Shown here: positions 17,665-25,584 of the stretch, one piece after another | Layout: the number at the start of each line of letters is the position of its first letter | Numbering within the stretch: position 1 is the first letter of the stretch | The notes under the pieces: model-generated | Database searches by the model: none | What the model was told of the DNA's origin: nothing | What the model saw: the letters and a program-made list of their open reading frames with translations, nothing else | Position numbers and translations under genes: made by a program | NCBI RefSeq assembly: GCF_000020605.1 | Contig: NC_012781.1 | Location: 2,171,501 to 2,235,500 of the forward strand | Origin: Agathobacter rectalis ATCC 33656 | GTDB taxonomy: Bacteria > Bacillota > Clostridia > Lachnospirales > Lachnospiraceae | DNA length: 64,000 nucleotides | Direction of reading: 5' to 3'

Positions 17665-17764
17665 CGAATCAGAAAACAAACGTATGCATGATATATTTCT
17701 AAATCTTGTATGCCATAAATGTTTAATTATATCAAATAAGACCGGCCGATCACCGGTCTTATTT
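17665..17764 (+). ncRNA. Candidate small RNA under the DtxR-like operator
   Basis: A transcript from the promoter at 17630-17658 would start near 17665 and could end at the hairpin at 17735-17764, giving about 100 nt without a plausible reading frame. The region includes an inverted pair around GTATGCATGATATA and TTGTATGCC. It is not similar to any RNA family that I know. The existence of the RNA is inferred only from promoter, operator and terminator. Confidence 0.35.
17735..17764. terminator. Bidirectional Rho-independent terminator
   Basis: AAATAAGACCGG pairs perfectly with CCGGTCTTATTT around a six-base loop. On the minus strand it ends the PatB-like aminotransferase transcript; on the plus strand it could end the candidate small RNA. 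Confidence 0.85.
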
Positions 17765-17789
17765 ATTTTAAAAAATGTACATATTCAGC

Positions 17790-18938
17790 TTAAACGAGAG
17801 CTCTTTTTAACCTTTCCAGACCTTCCATAAGCACTGCCCCGGGGCATGCGATATTCAATCTCACAAAGTAGCGTCCATTGCCTCCAAACTCAGCTCCCTC
17901 CGACAGATAAAGTCCTGTTTTTTCGCGAATCATCTGCGTAAATGCCACAGAATCATCTGTGAGTGCACTGCAGTCAAGCCACATGAGGTATGTCGCATCG
18001 GCATCCACTATGTGTATCTGCGGCAGGTTTTCTGCCACGAAGTCACAGACTGTTTTGCGGTTTTCCCAGAGATATTTTCTGAGCTCCTCAAGCCACGGCT
18101 CACCCTTTGTGAACGCTGCAACTGCTGCAGTGATGGCAAATGCGTTTGGCTCCGCCACCTCGTCTGTATTTAATGCGCGCCATACCTTGTGACGCAAAAA
18201 TTTATTTGGCACCATCACTGCCGCAGTCTGTAAGCCAGCCATATTAAAGCACTTGGTCGGTGCAATACAGGTGATGCTTATATCGGCGCAGTCCTCCGAT
18301 GCTGCCGCAAACGGCACGTATGATTTTCCCGGTGCTGTGATGTCGCAGTGTATCTCGTCTGATATGACCGTCACATTGTACTTCCTGCAGAGTGCACCTA
18401 TTTTCGCAAGCTCATCCTTTGTCCAGATGATACCGCACGGATTGTGAGGGTTGCAAAATATCATAAGCGAGGTCTGTGGATTGGAAAGGTCATGCTCCAA
18501 CCTGTCATAGTCCACAAAATATCTGCCGTTTTCGTATCCAAGCGGGCTTTCCTGCACATTTACGCCGTTATTAAATATGGAATTAAAAAATATATTGTAT
18601 ACCGGCGTCATGATAAGCACATTTTCACCGGGTGTTGTGAGCTTTCGAACTGTAGATGATATGGCCGGTACGACCCCTGTGCAAAAAATCAGGCTGTCTC
18701 TTTCGATTTTAAGCCCATGGCGTCTGTCCCACCACGAAATATACGCATCATTCCACTCATCCGGAATGATGGAATAGCCAAACACTCCGTGAGAAACACG
18801 CTCTGATATTGCCTCTATTATCTGTGGAGCTGTCTTAAAATCCATATCTGCTACCCACATCGGGAGCTCATTTTCTGCCACATCCCACTTTAGTGAGCCT
18901 GTATTTCTTCTGTCTACAACGGTGTCAAAATCATACAT
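17790..18938 (-). CDS. PatB/MalY-family PLP-dependent aminotransferase (probable C-S lyase)
   Basis: The 382-residue protein belongs to the fold-type I PLP enzymes of the MalY/PatB group, which usually cleave cystathionine or cysteine conjugates. The N-terminal LPMWVADMDF and VFGYS segments, FCNPHNPCG near residue 160, ISDEIHCD near residue 192 and the PLP lysine in APTKCFNMAGLQ near residue 230 are all present, as is the Arg-containing VRLNIACP near the end. It is the second gene after a DUF3737 gene, only three bases away, and both end at the terminator at 17735-17764. A beta-cystathionase or cysteine desulfhydrase activity is inferred from family. Confidence 0.9.
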   Translation of the reverse strand: MYDFDTVVDRRNTGSLKWDVAENELPMWVADMDFKTAPQIIEAISERVSHGVFGYSIIPDEWNDAYISWWDRRHGLKIERDSLIFCTGVVPAISSTVRKLTTPGENVLIMTPVYNIFFNSIFNNGVNVQESPLGYENGRYFVDYDRLEHDLSNPQTSLMIFCNPHNPCGIIWTKDELAKIGALCRKYNVTVISDEIHCDITAPGKSYVPFAAASEDCADISITCIAPTKCFNMAGLQTAAVMVPNKFLRHKVWRALNTDEVAEPNAFAITAAVAAFTKGEPWLEELRKYLWENRKTVCDFVAENLPQIHIVDADATYLMWLDCSALTDDSVAFTQMIREKTGLYLSEGAEFGGNGRYFVRLNIACPGAVLMEGLERLKRALV

Positions 18939-18941
18939 AGA

Positions 18942-19793
18942 TTATTTTCCCTCACATATTATCTTAGTCTTTGATGGGTCAACTCTGTCCCTTTCGATAG
19001 TCAGTGTGCCAATCTCTTTTGCCCTTATCACTCCGCTTGTCGGATTTAAAACACTATCCACTTTACTGCAAATCTCTGCATCTACCGAAGAATACTCAAA
19101 TGCCAATGTAGTGTTTATGAGCTTACAGTTTTTCATAACGAGGTTGTCGATGTAGCAAAGCCCCTGCAAGCTTTCGATTGTGCAGTTTATAAGTGTCAGA
19201 TTCTTTGCGTTCCAGCCAAGGTATTCACCTGTAATAAATGAATCATAGACTGTGACATTTTCCGTATTCCAGAAGGCATCCTTTGAGATAAGCTTTGAAT
19301 CGTGCACCTCTACATTTCTTGAGCCGTCAAACGAATAGTTGCCGACCAGCTGGAAATTCTTCATGATAAGATTATTTGTATTCATGCCAAAATAATCTCC
19401 CTTTGCCGAAACATTCTCGATATCGACATGATCACAGCTCCAGAGGGTCTCCTGGGCATTTGGAAATGTCACATTTTTAAGCTTTAGGTTATTGCATCGC
19501 CTGAAGTTCTTAGGTGCCTCAACTATTGAATCAGTGACAGAGATATTGTCTGTATACCAGACACCCGCACGCGCCATGTCAAACCATGTACAGTCCTTTA
19601 CAGCTATGTCACTACAGTACCATAGCGGATATTTCCATCTAAAAAAACAGCCTGTCAGGCTAATGCCATGGCTCTCCTTAAGAGGTGACTCTCCGTCATC
19701 AAAAATTGTATCATATATATCCAGGTCGTTGCTTGCAAACAGGGCTCTTTCGCCTGTCAGAAACTCCTGATGGATTTGTTTTCTTTCGCTCAT
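18942..19793 (-). CDS. DUF3737 beta-helix protein
   Basis: This 283-residue protein is made of repeated short strands of the type 'NVTVYDSFI', 'NLTLINCTI', 'NLVMKNCKL', which predicts a right-handed parallel beta-helix along nearly its whole length. It matches the DUF3737 family (TGERALFASNDLDIYDTIF...GES near the start and WDCSDIAVKD-like units). The family has no established function; it is found widely in Firmicutes beside metabolic genes. No signal peptide is present. The start has AAGGAG, and the aminotransferase gene follows after three bases, implying co-expression. Confidence 0.85.
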   Translation of the reverse strand: MSERKQIHQEFLTGERALFASNDLDIYDTIFDDGESPLKESHGISLTGCFFRWKYPLWYCSDIAVKDCTWFDMARAGVWYTDNISVTDSIVEAPKNFRRCNNLKLKNVTFPNAQETLWSCDHVDIENVSAKGDYFGMNTNNLIMKNFQLVGNYSFDGSRNVEVHDSKLISKDAFWNTENVTVYDSFITGEYLGWNAKNLTLINCTIESLQGLCYIDNLVMKNCKLINTTLAFEYSSVDAEICSKVDSVLNPTSGVIRAKEIGTLTIERDRVDPSKTKIICEGK

Positions 19794-19967
19794 TATATAT
19801 ACTCCTTTTTCCCGGTAATTCTAAATAATTATCTGCCATAAAATCAAATAACCGCCGAGCACATAATATATGCATCCCGACAGTTATCATTATACCCCAA
19901 ACCCTACTGAATTTATAGTATTTTATATAAGTTTAATATTACAAAATTAATATTAAGAGCCTGATAT

Positions 19968-20939
19968 TTACAGCTCAAGCCCGTCAAGTATGCTCTTAAG
20001 TGCATCAGCAGACTCCTTGAGCTTTAAAGCTTCCTCACCGTTTAACTCGATCGGGATATCGCTCTCCACTCCGTTTGCTCCAACGATTGCAGGCATTGAG
20101 AGAACCACACCGTCGATGCCGTACTGTCCGTGCATCATGTGTGAAACAGGAAGAATAGACTTCTCATCACGCATGATTACCTCGCAGATACGTCTGACCG
20201 ACATAGCGATACCATAATATGTCGCATGCTTTCGGTTGATTATCTCGTAAGCACTGTTCTTTACGTTTGCAGCGATTTCCTCTGTATTCTCCTTGTGCTT
20301 GTAGTGACCTCTCATCTCGCACATCTTGTGAAGCTCCACTCCGGAAACATTGGCTGATGACCATGCAACCACCTCACTGTCTCCATGCTCACCTACTATA
20401 AATGCATGTACGCTTCGGCTGTCCACCTCAAGATGCTCTCCAAGCGCGTACTTAAGTCTTGCACTGTCAAGCACGGTACCTGAACCGATGACACGCTCCT
20501 CAGGAAGTCCTGAAAGCTTCTGTGCCACCTGTGTTAAAATATCTACAGGATTTGCAACGATAAGTAAGATTCCACCGAAATTTCTCTTTGCAATCTCCGG
20601 AATGATGCTCTTGAAGATTGCAACATTTTTATTTACCAGATCAAGTCTTGTCTCGCCCGGCTTTTGGCCTGCACCTGCAGAAACAACAATGATAGCAGCA
20701 TCTGCCACATCATCATAACCACCTGCATATATCTTCATAGGTCTGGCAAAAGGAATACCGTGGCTTATATCCATCGCCTCTCCCTCAGCCTTGTCCTTAT
20801 CAGCGTCAATGAGAACTATCTCAGAAAAAAGACCGCTCTGCATAAGTGCAAAAACTGATGCCGAACCAACGAATCCACATCCGATCATGACAGCCTTTCT
20901 TGGGTTTGTCTTAACAACTGCGCTAGTTTTATTGCTCAT
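19968..20939 (-). CDS. ldh: L-lactate dehydrogenase
   Basis: The enzyme interconverts pyruvate and L-lactate with NAD. I chose the ATG at 20939, which has GAGAGGAAC nine bases upstream; an earlier in-frame ATG lacks such a site. The 323-residue protein shows the Rossmann glycine loop GCGFVGSASVFALM, the acidic NAD residue in VLIDAD, the substrate-binding NPVDILT and DSARLKY segments (Arg of the latter binds the carboxylate), and the catalytic His in VGEHGDSEV near residue 190. It is monocistronic and convergent with nothing. A lactate role fits the cross-feeding metabolism of gut Lachnospiraceae. Confidence 0.95.
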   Translation of the reverse strand: MSNKTSAVVKTNPRKAVMIGCGFVGSASVFALMQSGLFSEIVLIDADKDKAEGEAMDISHGIPFARPMKIYAGGYDDVADAAIIVVSAGAGQKPGETRLDLVNKNVAIFKSIIPEIAKRNFGGILLIVANPVDILTQVAQKLSGLPEERVIGSGTVLDSARLKYALGEHLEVDSRSVHAFIVGEHGDSEVVAWSSANVSGVELHKMCEMRGHYKHKENTEEIAANVKNSAYEIINRKHATYYGIAMSVRRICEVIMRDEKSILPVSHMMHGQYGIDGVVLSMPAIVGANGVESDIPIELNGEEALKLKESADALKSILDGLEL

Positions 20940-21201
20940 GTACGTTCCTCTCTTTCTTAAACTATAATTCAAATAGTTGCTTTTTATTATAACTATTCAT
21001 CCCAAACACAAATTCTCAATATCTGCTTTGTTATCAGTAGTTCTGAATAATTATCTTTTATTTATATTATACCCGCATTGTACATATAATCCGTTGTAAA
21101 AACAACAAATTACTTGATAAAATACAATCAATAGCCCATTGTTCCCATTTTTATACAATTTTAATGCAGATTTTTACATAAAAAGTGCAGTACTAAAAAG
21201 C
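20940..21201. other. AT-rich leader region of ldh with candidate promoter
   Basis: This stretch of about 260 bases has no gene. On the minus strand TTGTTT (21105-21100), 17 bases and TACAAT (21082-21077) form a modest promoter; a TATAAT at 21071-21066 could be an alternative -10. Closer to the gene an imperfect palindrome AACTATAATTCAAATAGTT lies at 20960-20978, and a TAACTATTCA motif at about 20990 recurs in other intergenic regions. I do not see a typical Rex operator. Confidence 0.4.
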
Positions 21202-21254
21202 AAACCGGACCAATACAGCTGAATGAATTGTCATTTGGCATATTGATCCGGTTA
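21202..21254 (-). terminator. Terminator after the LeuA-AraC gene
   Basis: On the minus strand TAACCGGATCAATA pairs, with one mismatch, with TATTGGTCCGGTTT, and T-rich sequence follows. It lies about 20 bases beyond the stop. Confidence 0.75.
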
Positions 21255-21274
21255 TATTAAAATGCTGTATCCGC

Positions 21275-23269
21275 TTATTTTGTGCTTGAATTTCTGTACT
21301 CAAGCGGTGTCATTCCATACAGTTTCTTGAACTGTCTGTTAAAATGCTCCACATTCTGATATCCTGCCTCGATTGCGATATTCTCAACAGTTGTAATGCT
21401 GTTTCTAAGCAGTGTGCGTGCCTTTTTCATCTTGGCATTGGTGACCAGCTCTCCGAAGGTCTTGCCTGACTTCTCCTTTATGTACTTTGAGATATAAGGC
21501 TCTGTCAGATTGAACTGTGCAGCCATATCTGCAAGCGATACCGTCTTGTAGTTGGCCTGGATGAAGTTAAGCATGGCGATATAACGCTCATCCTTCACAT
21601 GGCTGTCAGCCTTTGTGGCAAGGTAATGGTTTACCGCAACAACAAGAGCTCCGATTGATGCCTTGATGATATCCTCATCCACACCTGCGCCCCAGAACAT
21701 CTTGCCGTCAACTGTGATACCCACGTATGCCATAGCCTTTGATGAAGAGCCGTGTGAAAGCGCATGCTCCTCGTATACGGTAAGCTCAAAGCTGATGTCA
21801 AAATACTGCTTTATTATATTGCTGACTGCATCGAGACGGCCGTTTCCGTTGGCATCTACCTTTCTGGTGCTGTCATTGTGCAAAATAACTGCCTCTGCGA
21901 AAATACCGTTCACCTGCTTAAAGTGGCACTCCGGTATAGTAAAATATGGATGGAAATCCACATAATTGTCTGTAAAGATGCTGTGTACCCAATCAGGTGA
22001 AAGCTCCTTGTGCTCCTCGTCAGATACCTGCTTGACCATGTATCCGACCTGCTCTCTCATCTGCTGTGGCACATTGATACCGAAGCTCTGCTTAAGGATA
22101 TAAGCCACTCCGCCCTTTCCTGACTGGCTGTTGATACGGATAACATCAGCCTCGTATGTCCTGCCGACATCCTTTGGATCTATAGGCAGATATGGAACTG
22201 TCCACTTATCAAGCTTCTTTTCCTCTCTCCATGCCATGCCCTTTGAAATAGCATCCTGATGAGAGCCTGAAAATGCAGAGAATACGAGGTCTCCCGCATA
22301 TGGCTGTCTCTCGCCTACCTTCATTCTGGTATATGTCTCATACTTCTCCCTGATCTCAGGCAGATTTGAAAAATCAAGCTGCGGATCCACTCCGTGTGAG
22401 TAGAGATTCATAGCAAGTGTCACGATATCGACATTTCCTGTTCTCTCACCGTTTCCAAACAGTGTACCCTCTATCTCCTCAGCTCCTGCAAGCACGCCAA
22501 GCTCTGATGTGGCAACACCGCAGCCTCTGTCATTATGAGGATGTAAGCACAGCACTACTCCGTCTCTGTACTTAAGATGCTTGTCGATATACTCTATCTG
22601 TGTGGCAAAAACATGTGGCATAGCATTCTCTACTGTGGTAGGGATATTGATAATGGCCTTGTTATCAGCCTTTGGCTGCCATACATCAAGCACTGCGTTG
22701 CACACATCAACCGCATAATCCACCTCAGTGCCCGAAAAGCTCTCCGGTGAATACTGGAAGCGGAAATTACCGTCAGTCGCAGCCGCAAGGTCTCTGAGTA
22801 AGATGGCGCCGTCAACCGCAAGCTGCTTTATCTCTTCCTTTGACTTCTTAAACACCTGCTCACGCTGTGCAACAGATGTGGAATTGTACAGATGTACAAC
22901 CGCTCTCGGTGCTCCCTCAAGTGCCTTGAAGGTCTTCTTGATGATATGCTCTCTGGCCTGTGTCAGCACATGTATAGTGACATCATCCGGAATCATATCC
23001 CTCTCAATAAGAGCTCTTGTAAAATTGAACTCTGTCTCAGAGGCTGCCGGGAAACCTACCTCGATTTCCTTAAAGCCTATATCTACAAGCATCTTAAAGA
23101 AGTCAAGCTTCTCCTCAAGGCTCATCGGCTCTATAAGAGCCTGGTTGCCATCACGTAAATCAACCGAACACCACAGTGGTGCTTTATCTATATAATCCTT
23201 CTTAACCCAGTCATAAGTGCATTCAGGAGGCAGAAAATAACTGCGCTCGTATTTTTCATATCCTTTCAT
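21275..23269 (-). CDS. leuA: 2-isopropylmalate synthase fused to a C-terminal AraC-type DNA-binding domain
   Basis: The enzyme condenses acetyl-CoA with 2-oxoisovalerate, the first step of leucine synthesis. The 664-residue product has a DRE-TIM barrel domain (about residues 30-310: [10 protein letters not shown] with the metal Asp, [12 protein letters not shown] with the metal His, [10 protein letters not shown]), the long-form LeuA linker and dimer/leucine-binding domain (about 330-550), and then an extra 105 residues (560-664) that are a complete AraC/XylS helix-turn-helix pair: [19 protein letters not shown] and the conserved second half ending [21 protein letters not shown]. Standard long-form LeuA is about 550-560 residues. 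The start has AAGAGG. The promoter and an inverted repeat lie just upstream (23301-23345). One reading frame covers both parts with no sign of sequencing error. Confidence 0.93.
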   Translation of the reverse strand: MKGYEKYERSYFLPPECTYDWVKKDYIDKAPLWCSVDLRDGNQALIEPMSLEEKLDFFKMLVDIGFKEIEVGFPAASETEFNFTRALIERDMIPDDVTIHVLTQAREHIIKKTFKALEGAPRAVVHLYNSTSVAQREQVFKKSKEEIKQLAVDGAILLRDLAAATDGNFRFQYSPESFSGTEVDYAVDVCNAVLDVWQPKADNKAIINIPTTVENAMPHVFATQIEYIDKHLKYRDGVVLCLHPHNDRGCGVATSELGVLAGAEEIEGTLFGNGERTGNVDIVTLAMNLYSHGVDPQLDFSNLPEIREKYETYTRMKVGERQPYAGDLVFSAFSGSHQDAISKGMAWREEKKLDKWTVPYLPIDPKDVGRTYEADVIRINSQSGKGGVAYILKQSFGINVPQQMREQVGYMVKQVSDEEHKELSPDWVHSIFTDNYVDFHPYFTIPECHFKQVNGIFAEAVILHNDSTRKVDANGNGRLDAVSNIIKQYFDISFELTVYEEHALSHGSSSKAMAYVGITVDGKMFWGAGVDEDIIKASIGALVVAVNHYLATKADSHVKDERYIAMLNFIQANYKTVSLADMAAQFNLTEPYISKYIKEKSGKTFGELVTNAKMKKARTLLRNSITTVENIAIEAGYQNVEHFNRQFKKLYGMTPLEYRNSSTK

Positions 23270-23300
23270 CTTAAAACCTCTTTTCGTTTGAACTGATATA

Positions 23301-23345
23301 ATTGTAACACATAAGCGCAGTTATTGGAATGATTATATTTAATCA
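23301..23345 (-). promoter_or_regulatory. leuA promoter with adjacent inverted repeat
   Basis: TTCCAA (23329-23324), 17 bases and TACAAT (23306-23301) on the minus strand. The inverted repeat TGATTATATTTAATCA (23330-23345) touches the -35 box on its upstream side, and further TAATCAA/TTGATT motifs continue to about 23405. This is where an AraC-type activator would bind. Confidence 0.55.
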
Positions 23346-23437
23346 CTTTGGTTGATGTAATTTAATTTTTTATAAAAATATAATCAACTTTATTGATTTT
23401 GATTATTCTAATCAGATATTCTGGTCAAAATATCTGA

Positions 23438-24325
23438 CTAATCCTCTCTCTTATTGCCCCAGAAAAACAATGCAACTGTTCCGGGACCGGTGTGGCTTCC
23501 TATAGTCGTACCGATATCATTTATCTCTACCTTGCCCTTCATCTTAGGAAAAGCAGCCTCTATCAGATCAGCTACGGCTCTAGCATCCTCATAGCATGCG
23601 GAATTTGATATGTATACCTTATCTGAATAATCGGCACCGTCCTTGCAGAGCGCCTGCATCTTCACAAGCATCTCCTTTATCGCCTTCTTTTTGGTGCGGA
23701 TTTTCTCACGCACAATAAGCTTTCCCTCATTGCTCACATTCATGAAAGGGCAGATATTCAGCACATTTCCCACGAAGCCCGCGGTCTTTGAGATACGGCC
23801 TCCCCTGATAAAAAATGTAAGGTCTGATGAGAAGAACCAGTGATTCACCTCAAGTCTGTGCTCCATGGTCCAATTAGCCAGTGTATCAATATCCATGCCA
23901 CTATCCCTAAGGTCAGCAAGCTTATCCATCAAAAGACCAAAGCCAGACGATGCTGCCAGCGAATCAATCACATATATCTTTCTGTCAGGGTATTCCTCTT
24001 CCAAAGCCTCCTTTGCAAGCCTTGCTGAGTTGACTGTACCTGATATGCCGGAGCTTAGTGCACAGTGAAGCACATCATATCCCTCATCCAGAAACTGTCT
24101 GAAGTACTCCATGTACTCCTCCTGATTGATCTGCGAGGTCTTTGTCATGGCACCTGCCTCCATTGCCTTGTAGAAATCCGGCAATGGCATGGACTGTCCT
24201 AAATCATCCATATACTCTTTACCGTCAAGCTCATAGTGAAAGCATGCGTACTTAATATTTCTCTCGAGCATATGCTCCCTGGTAAGATCTGCTGTTGAAC
24301 AGCAGCTAATCACATAATTTGACAT
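23438..24325 (-). CDS. DegV-family fatty-acid-binding protein
   Basis: I chose the ATG at 24325, preceded by AAAGGAAAATAAT; an in-frame ATG at 24358 has no good site. The 295-residue product has the DegV fold: an N-terminal DNA-binding-like alpha/beta domain with CSTADLT, the central CALSSGISGTVNSARLA motif binding the fatty-acid carboxylate, and the C-terminal domain ending GSHTGPGTVALFF. Family members (FakB type) carry a fatty acid for phosphorylation by FakA; no fakA is in the window. It follows the acetyltransferase gene closely and may be co-transcribed. A weak hairpin at 23413-23436 lies just after the stop. Confidence 0.9.
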   Translation of the reverse strand: MSNYVISCCSTADLTREHMLERNIKYACFHYELDGKEYMDDLGQSMPLPDFYKAMEAGAMTKTSQINQEEYMEYFRQFLDEGYDVLHCALSSGISGTVNSARLAKEALEEEYPDRKIYVIDSLAASSGFGLLMDKLADLRDSGMDIDTLANWTMEHRLEVNHWFFSSDLTFFIRGGRISKTAGFVGNVLNICPFMNVSNEGKLIVREKIRTKKKAIKEMLVKMQALCKDGADYSDKVYISNSACYEDARAVADLIEAAFPKMKGKVEINDIGTTIGSHTGPGTVALFFWGNKRED

Positions 24326-24357
24326 ATTATTTTCCTTTACCTTTTGACCTTTTATCA

Positions 24358-25584
24358 TTATATGTAGTCAGATACATATGGTATCTCATGATATAAAATA
24401 TCGTCAAGCTTTGCAACAGCATCGTACGTAGTCTGTATTTTGCCCATCTGCAAAAGCTTCTCAGCACTCTTGTAGCCTAAAAGCAGTGTGGTAAACGTGC
24501 CAATAGATATGCTTAGGTGATACTGTGGATTTTTGTCGGTGAGAGCACAGTGCCCCTTCTCAAAATCAATGACAAATGTGCCATTGTTCCACGGAAGAAG
24601 GTCATCTGCTATCTCAAAGCTAAAGCAGCCGCCCGGGCCATCCGGGTCACAGTTATACTGTGATATAAACTGCGCCACGTCGATGATTCTGCCCATGGCG
24701 TATGGTCTTATTGTCTCCTTTATATCACTGTCATCGAGCTCAAAAGCGATGGGCTCGCTGTAATAGTTGTTGCCTCTGACCTCATCAATCATGGAATCGT
24801 GCGCATGAATGTACTCCCACAGACCAAGCTGCGCCTCACGGTTTAAGTAGATGAGCTCCTTGATGTGCATGACATCGGAGCTGATAAGATACACCATATA
24901 GCCACACGGTTCATCATCCTCGTTATAGTAGATGGCGACCATCGTATCGTCCTCATCCCAGCGGAAGTACTCCTCCCAAGCCAGATTGTTTCTGTACAGA
25001 CAGCCGTGAGTCTTCGCGGCAAAGTGAGTATGAAGCTTTTTAAACTGCTCGTCATCCCACTGCACACGGCGCACATAGCCCGGCTCCTTAAGCTTTGTAG
25101 GAATCTGTCTGTCCTTTATCACATATGTCATCTTGTTTGAGATAATCTCCCAGCCAAGCCCTCTGTAAAGAGGTATGGAGTATGGATACAAAAGGGCAAA
25201 CGACTTGTTGCTATCGCGCATCCTCGTAAGACTCTTTCTCATAAGCTTCTTCATGAGACCATGGCCTGTGTACTCAGGATACGTGCACACACTTGTGACA
25301 AAGCCTACCTCGTAGCGCTCACCATATATATTCATATCGAGCGGATATACCGCAAACTGAGCCACAAGCTCCTCTTTTTTGTCTATGATATTGAAGCAGC
25401 CAAGCACATCAGCTCTCTCAAGCACCGGAAACTTCGACTGCTTGATTTCATCATCCTTCCAACCGGTCTCGGCAAGATCTGCCTCCGTCACCTGAAAAGC
25501 ATAACGAAGCAGTGCATTGTATTCCTCCGCATCGTCCTTTGTCAATACTCTTATCTTAAATTCATCTGATTTAAAAGAATGCAT
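24358..25584 (-). CDS. Eis-like GNAT acetyltransferase
   Basis: The 408-residue protein has an N-terminal GNAT domain (about residues 8-150) with the acetyl-CoA loop in VCTYPEYTGHGLMKKLM, a second degenerate GNAT-like domain (about 180-290) and a C-terminal sterol-carrier-like domain (about 300-400), the arrangement of the Eis/enhanced-intracellular-survival family. Eis proteins acetylate amino groups of small molecules including aminoglycosides; the natural substrate here is unknown. Its start lies inside the last 14 bases of the upstream GGDEF gene, and the DegV frame begins right at its stop, so the three genes form one transcription unit. Confidence 0.85.
   Translation of the reverse strand: MHSFKSDEFKIRVLTKDDAEEYNALLRYAFQVTEADLAETGWKDDEIKQSKFPVLERADVLGCFNIIDKKEELVAQFAVYPLDMNIYGERYEVGFVTSVCTYPEYTGHGLMKKLMRKSLTRMRDSNKSFALLYPYSIPLYRGLGWEIISNKMTYVIKDRQIPTKLKEPGYVRRVQWDDEQFKKLHTHFAAKTHGCLYRNNLAWEEYFRWDEDDTMVAIYYNEDDEPCGYMVYLISSDVMHIKELIYLNREAQLGLWEYIHAHDSMIDEVRGNNYYSEPIAFELDDSDIKETIRPYAMGRIIDVAQFISQYNCDPDGPGGCFSFEIADDLLPWNNGTFVIDFEKGHCALTDKNPQYHLSISIGTFTTLLLGYKSAEKLLQMGKIQTTYDAVAKLDDILYHEIPYVSDYI

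Noticed and set aside
23270-23437. T-box leucine riboswitch upstream of leuA
   Set aside because: No T-box sequence or specifier hairpin is seen and the promoter lies only about 30 bases from the start codon.
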